From contig UQKW01000045.1 in assembly GCA_900541885.1 (NCBI GenBank), positions 1 to 7,694 on the forward strand: DNA of 7,694 bases, written 5' to 3'. This stretch comes from an uncultured Collinsella sp. GTDB lineage: Bacteria > Actinomycetota > Coriobacteriia > Coriobacteriales > Coriobacteriaceae. A program made the position numbers and the translations under genes. Of the stretch, positions 1-5,094 are shown in pieces (positions within the stretch are counted from its first letter, which is position 1; the number at the start of each line of letters is the position of its first letter). Under the pieces are notes generated by a model, which searched no databases, had not been told where the DNA came from, and saw only the letters and a list, made by a program, of their open reading frames with translations.

Positions 1-17
1 CCTTTCAAGAAAGGGCG

Positions 18-39
18 GAGGCGGGGCATGCCCCGCCTC
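18..39. repeat. Perfect 22-bp GC-rich palindrome, possible terminator hairpin
   Basis: Seen: every base from 18 to 39 belongs to a perfect palindrome. As RNA it folds into a 9-bp stem (GAGGCGGGG with CCCCGCCTC) and a CATG loop. Neither side carries a good T-tract: the plus side continues TTACACC and the minus side continues CGCCCTTTC. It lies about 120 nt past the stop of the TatD-family gene on the minus strand, so it could mark the end of that transcript or of a plus-strand gene lying left of the window. The hairpin itself is certain; the terminator role is a guess. Confidence 0.45.
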
Positions 40-156
40 TTACACCACATCTCTGTGCGCTACCTAGCTGTACATTATCAAGGCACTATTTTGCCGTAAA
101 ATAATGTGACTGGATTTGCAACAGTACTCATATTTGGCATTTTTTGCCCACCGGGG

Positions 157-939
157 CTAGCGAAGGTCAAAAACAGAGTGCGCATTTGCTAAAACTGCCG
201 ACTCGATGCACTCTGCGTCGCGGTTTTTGAGTGAGACGATGCGTTCTGAGGTCCATGTGAGCGATCTGATAAGCGACTGTGCGCTTGTTTCGGTGTTTGC
301 CTCCGCCGGCGCATCGGTCTCGAGCAGTAAACGATCGAGTGGGATCTGTCGGGCGTATTCGCGACCGCGCTTGGTGGCGAGCATCCGCTCGTTCACGGAA
401 AAATAACAGCCCGCATTACGCGCGCGGACGAGTTCGTCCGAAGTACCGCTAAACCAGTGGAAGATGATAGCGGGGGAGTCGGGGTTTGGGATGAGTAGTC
501 CATGCGATTCGAGGACGTCCAGTACGGCTCCTGCCGAACGAACGTCGTGAATTGATATCACACGCCCGGTAAGAGGATGTTGCGCGAGAGCCTCGCAGAG
601 CCGGTCAAGTGCCTGTGTTTGCAGCGGCTCGCTTCCGGCAAAGCGCGCAGAAAAGTCGAGTCCCACCTCGCCGATGTAGCGCTCTTGGGCTGCAACTTCG
701 CAAAGCAGATTGATTTCGGCAGGACCGCAGCGACCGTCGGCAAGCCACCAGGGGTGAAGCCCAATGCCGGCGATGATGCTTGGTTGGCGATGGGCGCGCT
801 CGTTTGCGGCCGAAAAGTCACGTGGATCGACGCCGCAATCAAATAGGCCCAAGCCCAGTGCCGTCGCCTCATCGGCAACGGCGTCCGGGTGAGCCATCAA
901 ATCAAGATGGCAGTGTGCATCAAATAACCGGGGCTCCAT
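157..939 (-). CDS. TatD-family metal-dependent hydrolase (putative deoxyribonuclease)
   Basis: A cytosolic TIM-barrel hydrolase of the TatD family, which binds two divalent metals; studied members are 3'-5' exonucleases/DNases acting on DNA and some RNA. The 260-aa length is normal for the family. Visible metal-site residues: H9 and H11 in FDAHCHLD, E91 in YIGEVGLDF, H131 in ISIHD, H161 in FHWFSG and D209 in LLETDAP, all in the expected order, so the enzyme looks intact. The usual HCFSG motif reads HWFSG here, and YFSVN follows, a variant of the usual helix region. The ATG at 939 is preceded by GGAG (949-952) with a 9-nt spacer. That site lies in the 14-nt gap after the tcdA stop, so the two genes are probably cotranscribed and perhaps translationally coupled. 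No signal peptide. I cannot tell which TatD paralogue (TatD, YcfH, YjjV type) is the orthologue, so no symbol is given. Confidence 0.93.
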   Translation of the reverse strand: MEPRLFDAHCHLDLMAHPDAVADEATALGLGLFDCGVDPRDFSAANERAHRQPSIIAGIGLHPWWLADGRCGPAEINLLCEVAAQERYIGEVGLDFSARFAGSEPLQTQALDRLCEALAQHPLTGRVISIHDVRSAGAVLDVLESHGLLIPNPDSPAIIFHWFSGTSDELVRARNAGCYFSVNERMLATKRGREYARQIPLDRLLLETDAPAEANTETSAQSLIRSLTWTSERIVSLKNRDAECIESAVLANAHSVFDLR

Positions 940-953
940 CTCGGCGCACTCCG

Positions 954-1748
954 CTAGTCCAGGCGTTGGCCGTCGGCGCGCACACGCTCGGTGCCGCGTC
1001 CACTGATCTGGCGGATAACCTCGCCGGCAATCATCTGACCCATGATGGGCGGCATAAAACTAGCGGTACCCAACTCGGTACGCTCGTGGATGTTGGACGG
1101 GTCGCGGGGTTGGGTCTTAACCGATTCCTCGCAGCTAAACAGCACGTGCAGACTCTTGATTCCGCGCTTCTTACATTCTTTGCGCATGATGCGGCTCATG
1201 GGGTCACGTACCGTATCGAAAATGTCGGCAAAGCGGAGGCACTCGGGATGGAGCTTGTTGGCCCCGCCCATGGAGCTAACCAAACGAATGTCGTGGTCCT
1301 GAGCATATTTGGCAATGGTGAGCTTGGCCGAGATGGTGTCGATGGCGTCGACGACGTAGTCGAGCTTGCCGTCCGTCTGCTCCAAAACGCTCGCGAAGAA
1401 CTCGTCGATGTTGTCGCTCAGCAGGTATTCGGTGCGTTTGATAACGGTGGCGGTGGGATTGATGTCGTGGATCATGGCTTCCATAACATCGACCTTGCGC
1501 TTGCCGATGGTGCTGTGAAAGGCGATAGCCTGGCGATTGATATTGCTGGGCGCGACGATGTCCTTGTCCAGAATGACGAAATGACCAATGCCGCCGCGGG
1601 CGAGTGCCTCGCAGCAGTTGGAGCCCACGCCTCCGCAGCCGAGCACCAACACCGTAGCATCGGCGAGCTTATCGAGTGCCTCGCGGCCCATGATGATCTC
1701 GAGCTTGGTGTCGCGTGTCTCGACGAGAGCGGCAGCGGTTTCGGTCAT
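954..1748 (-). CDS. tcdA: tRNA threonylcarbamoyladenosine dehydratase (ThiF/E1-like)
   Basis: ATP-dependent enzyme of the ThiF/MoeB/E1 superfamily that cyclises t6A at tRNA position 37 to ct6A, supporting decoding of ANN codons; soluble. Seen in the 264-aa product: nucleotide-binding loop GCGGVGS at 37-43 after a hydrophobic strand, acidic D61 in VILDKD, the NxNRQ motif at 69-73 (R72), K85 in GKRKVD and the strand-end VVDAIDT at 132-138 (D137). These are the adenylation-site residues of the family. The NRQ motif and the SSMGGANK segment fit TcdA (CsdL/YgdL) better than ThiF or MoeB, and no thiamine or molybdopterin genes lie nearby. Start: an upstream in-frame ATG at 1754 touches the GGAGG and is too close; the ATG at 1748 has a 6-nt spacer, so I chose it. 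First gene of a two-gene unit with the TatD-family hydrolase. An unrelated ThiF-like activity cannot be fully excluded. Confidence 0.9.
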   Translation of the reverse strand: MTETAAALVETRDTKLEIIMGREALDKLADATVLVLGCGGVGSNCCEALARGGIGHFVILDKDIVAPSNINRQAIAFHSTIGKRKVDVMEAMIHDINPTATVIKRTEYLLSDNIDEFFASVLEQTDGKLDYVVDAIDTISAKLTIAKYAQDHDIRLVSSMGGANKLHPECLRFADIFDTVRDPMSRIMRKECKKRGIKSLHVLFSCEESVKTQPRDPSNIHERTELGTASFMPPIMGQMIAGEVIRQISGRGTERVRADGQRLD

Positions 1749-1754
1749 AGACAT

Positions 1755-1759
1755 CCTCC
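1755..1759 (-). promoter_or_regulatory. Ribosome binding site deciding the tcdA start
   Basis: On the minus strand GGAGG is followed at once by an ATG (1754-1752) and, 6 nt downstream, by a second in-frame ATG (1748-1746). Zero spacing is not usable for initiation, so this site assigns the start to the second ATG and shortens the protein by two residues. Confidence 0.75.
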
Positions 1760-1792
1760 GATGGGGAAGCGAATCGTGTTTTAGCTATCGCC

Positions 1793-1798
1793 ATTATA
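1793..1798 (-). promoter_or_regulatory. -10 element of the likely tcdA promoter
   Basis: Read on the minus strand this is a perfect TATAAT. The matching -35 region (around 1816-1821, minus TCAAAT) is poor, so the promoter may be weak or use other contacts. Transcription would begin near 1786 and give a leader of about 38 nt before the tcdA start, which fits. No other good minus-strand -10 is seen in the gap. Confidence 0.45.
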
Positions 1799-1834
1799 GG
1801 TGTTATCGCGATTCCATTTGAGCCCTTGGGCTTG

Positions 1835-1863
1835 TTGAAATGGGATCGGGGTTCGCATAAGAT
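1835..1863 (+). promoter_or_regulatory. Possible promoter for the transcript ending at the orphan terminator
   Basis: TTGAAA (1835-1840) is 5/6 to the -35 consensus and is followed after exactly 17 nt by TAAGAT (1858-1863), 4/6 to the -10 consensus. Start of transcription would be near 1870. I looked for it because a strong plus-strand terminator at 1930-1965 has no plus-strand gene before it. Matches of this quality occur by chance, so confidence is low. Confidence 0.3.
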
Positions 1864-1869
1864 TGAAGC

Positions 1870-1965
1870 AGATGGCACCCGTTGCAGCGGGTTGGCCAAC
1901 TCCAAAACACGTTTGTAGCGTGAGAAGTGGCCGTCTTCGCATTACGCGGAGGCGGCTATTTTTTT
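1870..1965 (+). ncRNA. Candidate small RNA (about 95 nt) ending in an intrinsic terminator
   Basis: Inferred, not recognised as a known family. Between a possible promoter (1835-1863) and a strong terminator the sequence folds into several short hairpins: ACCCG/CGGGT (1877-1881 with 1888-1892), the 10-bp palindrome GTTGGCCAAC (1891-1900), CACG/CGTG (1908-1911 with 1919-1922), then the terminator stem. It lies between divergent tcdA and the sdpR-like gene and upstream of the latter's own promoter, so it is not simply that gene's leader. A 31-codon ATG frame (1872-1967) runs through it, but it has no convincing ribosome site and runs through the terminator stem, so I do not call it coding. Alternatives: end of a decayed plus-strand gene, or a terminator insulating the downstream promoter from antisense readthrough. 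Confidence 0.3.
1930..1965 (+). terminator. Strong plus-strand intrinsic terminator without an upstream gene
   Basis: Stem GCCGTCTTCGC (1930-1940) with GCGGAGGCGGC (1946-1956), 11 pairs including two G-U, loop ATTAC, then TATTTTTTT (1957-1965). Two further outer pairs are possible. Orientation is clear from the T-run. The nearest gene to the left points away, so what it terminates is not evident. Confidence 0.8.
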
Positions 1966-1978
1966 GAGTACAAGATTA

Positions 1979-2004
1979 GATAGTTAGACAAACATCTAAA
2001 TATC
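1979..2004. promoter_or_regulatory. Candidate ArsR-family operator (10-bp inverted repeat)
   Basis: Half-sites GATAGTTAGA (1979-1988) and TCTAAATATC (1995-2004) are inverted copies matching at 9 of 10 positions, separated by CAAACA. The site covers the -35 element and most of the spacer of the promoter in front of the ArsR-family gene. ArsR-family dimers typically bind AT-rich imperfect inverted repeats over their own promoter and block polymerase, so the likely ligand is the product of the gene starting at 2048. The symmetry and placement are seen; the assignment is inferred. Confidence 0.6.
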
Positions 2005-2013
2005 GAGTATAGT
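1985..2013 (+). promoter_or_regulatory. Promoter of the sdpR-sdpI-like operon
   Basis: -35 TAGACA (1985-1990, 5/6 to consensus), 17-nt spacer, -10 TATAGT (2008-2013, 5/6). Transcription would start near 2020, giving a leader of about 28 nt before the start codon at 2048. It is the best sigma-70-type match in the window and is overlapped by the inverted repeat at 1979-2004. Confidence 0.65.
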
Positions 2014-2047
2014 GTGCGCGTTATGAGAGATGATGAGAGGAGGTCTT

Positions 2048-2326
2048 ATGCCGGGAGAGGGTTTTAAGGCGCTTGCCGATCCAACGCGACGGCGCATTTT
2101 GGAGTTGCTGCGCGAGGGCAATTGCACGGCGGGGGAGCTTGCCGAGCATTTCGATATCAGTAAGCCGTCGCTGAGCCATCACTTGGCGACGCTCAAAAAC
2201 GCCGGGTTGGTGACCGACGAGCGCCATGGCCAAAACATCGTATACAGCTTAAACACCACCGTCATGCAGGATTTGATTGGCTGGTTTATGGGCTTTACAA
2301 ACACGGAAGGTGATAAGGATGAATAA
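2048..2326 (+). CDS. sdpR: ArsR-family transcriptional repressor, SdpR-like autorepressor
   Basis: A 92-aa winged-helix DNA-binding protein. The opening FKALADPTRRRILELL (6-21) is the typical ArsR/SdpR start; the recognition helix lies in ISKPSLSHHLATLKNAGLV (37-55) and the wing in ERHGQNIVYSLN (58-69). I see no ELCVCDL-type metal motif; the lone C26 is in the corresponding helix region, so this is not an ArsR/SmtB metal sensor but matches the SdpR group. In Bacillus subtilis SdpR represses the sdpRI operon and is sequestered by the membrane protein SdpI when toxin is present. The downstream gene is SdpI-like and overlaps by 8 nt, and a 10-bp inverted repeat overlaps the promoter, so autoregulation is likely. 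Start: ATGs at 2030 and 2033 are in frame, but the AGAGGAGG at 2036-2043 lies just before the ATG at 2048 (4-nt spacer, short but the best fit), so I chose 2048. Confidence 0.9.
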   Translation: MPGEGFKALADPTRRRILELLREGNCTAGELAEHFDISKPSLSHHLATLKNAGLVTDERHGQNIVYSLNTTVMQDLIGWFMGFTNTEGDKDE

Positions 2327-3005
2327 CGAAAACAAGGGCATTCCCCCCACGGGGGTATCGTCGCGCGTGTGGATTGTGCTGGTCGCTCTGTGCGTCGCCA
2401 ATGTCGTAGCGCACCTCATGGTGATGCCGAGCTTGCCTGCGCAGATTCCCACGCACTGGGGCGCGAACGGCGCCGTCGACGGTTGGGGTCCTAGCTGGAT
2501 GGCCTCCGCGCTCGGCGTGCTGCCTCTGGCGCTTCTCGCAATGTTCTGCGTGGTGCCGCGCATCGACCCCAAAGGTGAGGCATATCGTACCTCGGGCAAG
2601 TTCTACCAGGGCTTCGTAATCGCCTTCACCTTGTTCATGTGCGCCATAAGCTGGCTGGGAGAGCTTACGGTCTGGGGCGTGGTGCCGGCGGTCGGTTCGG
2701 TTAACGTGCTGATTTCCGGTGTTGTCGGTTTGCTGTTCGTCGGCGTAGGCAACTATTTGCCGCGTGTGAAGCAGAACTATACGCTCGGTATCAAGACACC
2801 TTGGGCGCTTGCCGATCCCGAGAACTGGCGTCGTACGCAGCGTTTTGGCGGCGCCTGCTTTATGGTACTGGGTATTGGCCTGATTGTGATGGGCGTGGCG
2901 GGCAGCGTGCTTTCGAGTGAAGTCGTCGCCGCAGTGATTGCGGTTCTGGCGTTTGGTTCGGTCGGAGCCGTCTACGTCTACTCGTATCTGCTGTGGCGCA
3001 AATAG
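2319..3005 (+). CDS. sdpI: SdpI/DUF1648-family membrane protein (immunity-like)
   Basis: A 228-aa integral membrane protein with six predicted helices at about 16-36, 60-80, 98-116, 127-144, 178-196 and 202-223. The loop LPAQIPTHWGANGAVDGWG (39-57) is the DUF1648 signature, and GNYLPRVKQNYTLGIKTPWA (144-163), followed by ADPENWRRTQRFGG, is the SdpI C-terminal signature. In B. subtilis SdpI gives immunity to the SdpC cannibalism toxin and signals by binding SdpR at the membrane. Here the partner regulator is directly upstream; the start ATG lies within the last codons of that gene (8-nt overlap), with GGAAGG (2305-2310) 8 nt before it. A longer frame from 2277 exists but has no ribosome site. 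No sdpA, sdpB or sdpC-like gene is in the window, so the pair may be a stand-alone immunity or envelope-stress module. A terminator follows at 3090. Confidence 0.88.
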   Translation: MNNENKGIPPTGVSSRVWIVLVALCVANVVAHLMVMPSLPAQIPTHWGANGAVDGWGPSWMASALGVLPLALLAMFCVVPRIDPKGEAYRTSGKFYQGFVIAFTLFMCAISWLGELTVWGVVPAVGSVNVLISGVVGLLFVGVGNYLPRVKQNYTLGIKTPWALADPENWRRTQRFGGACFMVLGIGLIVMGVAGSVLSSEVVAAVIAVLAFGSVGAVYVYSYLLWRK

Positions 3006-3089
3006 CAGCGAGCCGCTCGTTAAGGTTGCGGAAAACTAGCGTACGCAGTTCATAGTATGTTCCGGGGGACTTTTCCCAGGTAGTATTAG

Positions 3090-3116
3090 GGGGTATGGGC
3101 AACCATGCCCCTTTTT
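3090..3116 (+). terminator. Intrinsic terminator of the sdpR-sdpI operon, GCAA tetraloop
   Basis: GGGGTATGG (3090-3098) pairs with CCATGCCCC (3103-3111), nine pairs with one G-U, closing a GCAA (GNRA-type) loop and followed by TTTTT then ATT. It lies 84 nt past the sdpI stop. It separates the sdpI unit from ettA, which therefore needs its own promoter or readthrough. Confidence 0.85.
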
Positions 3117-3134
3117 ATTAGAACGCGCGAACTG

Positions 3135-3162
3135 CCTCTCCGCTTTTTCCAAAACGGAGAGG
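3135..3162 (+). other. Hairpin in the ettA leader
   Basis: CCTCTCCG (3135-3142) pairs perfectly with CGGAGAGG (3155-3162); TTTT and AAAA extend the stem past one unpaired C, leaving a tiny apical loop. No T-tract follows on the plus strand, so it is not a standard terminator for that direction. It ends 24 nt before the ettA ribosome site and could affect mRNA stability or initiation. Its apex (TTTTTCCAAAA) resembles that of the hairpin just after ettA. Confidence 0.55.
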
Positions 3163-3186
3163 GGGAGAAGATTTCCGCAGCTAGAT

Positions 3187-3192
3187 AAGGAG
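3187..3192 (+). promoter_or_regulatory. Ribosome binding site favouring a GTG start for ettA
   Basis: AAGGAG sits only 2 nt before the ATG at 3195 but 8 nt before the in-frame GTG at 3201. Normal spacing favours the GTG. The resulting N-terminus, MAEFIYQM, also lines up residue for residue with the known EttA opening MAQFVYTM. Confidence 0.7.
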
Positions 3193-3200
3193 AAATGACT

Positions 3201-4880
3201 GTGGCGGAGTTCATTTATCAGATGTATCAGGCTCGCAAGGCCCATGGCGACAAGGTAATCCTTGACGACGTGACCCTGAGCTTCTACCCCGGTGCCAAGA
3301 TCGGCGTCGTGGGTCCCAACGGCATGGGCAAGTCGACCCTGCTCAAGATCATGGCCGGCATCGAGGAGGTCTCCAACGGCGATGCCAGGCTCACCCCCGG
3401 CTACACCGTGGGCATCCTGCAGCAGGAGCCGCCGCTCGACGACGACAAGACCGTTATCGAGAACGTGCGCATGGCGTTTGGCGATATGATCGCCAAGGTC
3501 GATCGCTTCAATAAGATCGGCGAGGAGATGTGCGACCCGGATTGCGACATGGATGCCCTCATGGCCGAGATGGGCAAGCTCCAGGACGAGATTGACGCCG
3601 CCGACGGCTGGGATATCGATTCCAAGCTCGGCCAGGCCATGGACGCCCTGCAGCTGCCCGATTCCGACATGCCGGTCAACGTGCTTTCCGGCGGCGAGCG
3701 CCGTCGCGTGGCCCTGTGCAAGCTGCTGCTCGAGGCTCCCGACCTGCTGCTGCTCGACGAGCCCACGAACCACCTGGACGCCGAGTCGATCCTGTGGCTC
3801 GAGCACTTCCTGCACAACTACCAGGGCGCGGTGCTTGCCGTCACGCACGATCGCTACTTCTTGGATAACGTTGCCGAGTGGATCTGCGAGGTCGACCGCG
3901 GTCACCTTTATCCCTACAAGGGCAACTACTCCACGTATCTGGAGACCAAGGCCGCGCGTATCGAGGCCCAGGGCAACCGTGACGCCAAGCTCGCCAAGCG
4001 CATGGAGGCCGAGCTCGAGTGGGTGCGCAGCTCGCCCAAGGCTCGCCAGGCCAAGAACAAGGCCCGTCTGGCTCGCTATGAGGAGATGGAGGCCGAGGCC
4101 CGCGCAAGCCAGAAGCTCGACTGGACCGACATCCGCATCCCTGTGGGCCCGCGTCTGGGCAACAAGGTGCTCGAGGCCCATCATCTGCACAAGGAGTTCG
4201 ACGGTCGCGTGCTCATCGATGACCTATCGTTCACCCTGCCGCGCAACGGCATCGTGGGCGTCATCGGCCCCAACGGTGTGGGCAAGACTACGCTCTTCAA
4301 GACCATCGTGGGCCTGGAGCCGCTGACTTCGGGCGAGCTCGAGGTGGGCGAGACCGTCAAGATCTCCTATGTCGACCAGAACCGTTCCGGCATCGACCCC
4401 GATAAGAACCTGTGGGAGGTCGTCTCGGACGGCTTGGACCACATGATGGTCGGCGAGACCGAGGTTCCGAGCCGCGCTTATGTGGCGAGCTTTGGCTTTA
4501 AGGGCCAGGACCAGCAGAAGCGCGCCGGCGTACTCTCCGGTGGCGAGCGCAACCGTCTGAACTTGGCGCTTACGCTCAAGCAGGGCGGCAACCTGCTGCT
4601 CCTCGACGAGCCCACGAACGACCTCGACGTCGAGACGCTGTCCTCGCTCGAGGCGGCGCTGCTCGAGTTCCCGGGCTGCTCGGTGGTCATTAGCCACGAC
4701 CGTATGTTCCTGGACCGCGTCGCCACACACATTCTGGCGTGGGAGGGCACCGACGAGAATCCGGGCAGCTGGTATTGGTTCGAGGGCAACTTCGAGGCCT
4801 ATCAGGCCAACCGCATCGAGCGCCTGGGCGAGGACGCGGCCCAGCCGCATCGTATCCACCGTAAGCTGACGCGCGACTAG
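3201..4880 (+). CDS. ettA: Energy-dependent translational throttle protein EttA (ABC-F)
   Basis: Cytosolic ABC-F ATPase with two fused nucleotide-binding domains and no membrane part. EttA binds the ribosomal E site and gates entry into the elongation cycle according to ATP/ADP ratio. In the 559-aa product the first domain has Walker A GPNGMGKST (38-46), signature LSGGE (162-166) and Walker B LLLLDEP (182-188, catalytic E187). The second has Walker A GPNGVGKTT (356-364), LSGGE (445-449) and LLLLDEP (465-471, E470). An insertion at roughly 95-140 matches the ribosome-contacting Arm of EttA. The interdomain linker with WVRSSPKARQAKNKARLAR (274-292) is the P-site tRNA interaction motif typical of EttA. 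Length is close to the 555 aa of E. coli EttA. Both catalytic glutamates and both Walker lysines are present, so it should be active. GTG start chosen from ribosome-site spacing; the ATG at 3195 adds two residues. Monocistronic by its flanks; I could not identify a convincing promoter. Confidence 0.96.
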   Translation: MAEFIYQMYQARKAHGDKVILDDVTLSFYPGAKIGVVGPNGMGKSTLLKIMAGIEEVSNGDARLTPGYTVGILQQEPPLDDDKTVIENVRMAFGDMIAKVDRFNKIGEEMCDPDCDMDALMAEMGKLQDEIDAADGWDIDSKLGQAMDALQLPDSDMPVNVLSGGERRRVALCKLLLEAPDLLLLDEPTNHLDAESILWLEHFLHNYQGAVLAVTHDRYFLDNVAEWICEVDRGHLYPYKGNYSTYLETKAARIEAQGNRDAKLAKRMEAELEWVRSSPKARQAKNKARLARYEEMEAEARASQKLDWTDIRIPVGPRLGNKVLEAHHLHKEFDGRVLIDDLSFTLPRNGIVGVIGPNGVGKTTLFKTIVGLEPLTSGELEVGETVKISYVDQNRSGIDPDKNLWEVVSDGLDHMMVGETEVPSRAYVASFGFKGQDQQKRAGVLSGGERNRLNLALTLKQGGNLLLLDEPTNDLDVETLSSLEAALLEFPGCSVVISHDRMFLDRVATHILAWEGTDENPGSWYWFEGNFEAYQANRIERLGEDAAQPHRIHRKLTRD

Positions 4881-4883
4881 ATC

Positions 4884-4910
4884 GTTACGCGGTTTTCCAA
4901 ACCGCGTAAC
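4884..4910 (+). other. Perfect 12-bp hairpin just after ettA
   Basis: GTTACGCGGTTT (4884-4895) and AAACCGCGTAAC (4899-4910) are exact reverse complements around TCC. It begins 3 nt after the ettA stop. No T-run follows, so it is either a weak or factor-assisted terminator or a 3'-end stabiliser. A trinucleotide loop is tight, so the apical T-A pairs may open. Its right arm (4904-4910) is also the outer arm of the longer inverted repeat running to 5039. Confidence 0.6.
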
Positions 4911-5039
4911 TGCTCGACGCTGCGCAGGTCGCAAGCACCCCATCTTGCCGTTCAAGCCGTCGCTCGCGTACCGAAGTACGCGTCGCTCCTCTTTCACGGC
5001 AACCTGGGGCACTTGCGGCCCGCTCGCTGTTGGTTACGC
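4904..5039. repeat. Long imperfect inverted repeat (about 136 nt)
   Basis: The two arms, 4904-4971 and 4976-5039, are imperfect reverse complements along their length. Outer ends GCGTAAC (4904-4910) and GTTACGC (5033-5039) match exactly. Middle blocks match in register: GTCGCAAGCACCCC (4928-4941) with GGGGCACTTGCGGC (5006-5019), and TTGCCGT with ACGGCAA. The centre is CGCGTAC (4965-4971) and GTACGCG (4976-4982) around CGAA, which on the minus strand is a C(UUCG)G tetraloop. No protein fits the region convincingly. It may be a dispersed palindromic element (REP/MITE-like) or a structured RNA. The fold is seen; element identity is inferred. Confidence 0.5.
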
Positions 5040-5054
5040 AACATCAACAAATAA

Positions 5055-5090
5055 AAACGGCTCAAATCCTGATTTGGATTTGAGCCGTTT
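5055..5090 (-). terminator. Intrinsic terminator of the downstream minus-strand gene
   Basis: A perfect 15-bp stem (5055-5069 with 5076-5090) around a 6-nt loop begins 4 nt beyond the stop at 5095. Read on the minus strand, the stem runs into TTTTTATTTG, a good U-tract; on the plus strand the hairpin is followed by GTCGTTA, so it is much weaker for transcripts coming from ettA. Confidence 0.85.
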
Positions 5091-5094
5091 GTCG

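Noticed and set aside
157..1748. Antiphage system built on a QatD-like TatD protein with a ThiF/E1-like partner
   Set aside because: The TatD protein has HWFSG and YFSVN motifs reminiscent of QatD, and E1-like proteins occur in defence systems, but no QatA, QatB, QatC, E2, JAB or cyclase gene is present and the E1-like protein matches housekeeping TcdA.
780..1784. Plus-strand 334-codon frame opposite tcdA
   Set aside because: It lies antisense to tcdA, whose motifs are unmistakable; the antisense product has shadow-like composition and no ribosome site.
1872..1967. A 31-codon ATG frame inside the candidate small RNA
   Set aside because: No clear ribosome site, and the frame reads through the terminator stem and T-run, which forces its Arg/Phe-rich end.
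3036..4190. Minus-strand 384-codon frame opposite ettA
   Set aside because: Antisense to the first ABC domain, with Leu/Gly/His/Val-rich shadow composition; typical of GC-rich codon bias.
3201..4880. Antibiotic-resistance ABC-F protein or ABC exporter ATPase
   Set aside because: The N-terminus, Arm-like insertion and the SSPKARQAKNKARLAR linker match EttA rather than Msr/Vga/OptrA types, and no membrane partner is adjacent.
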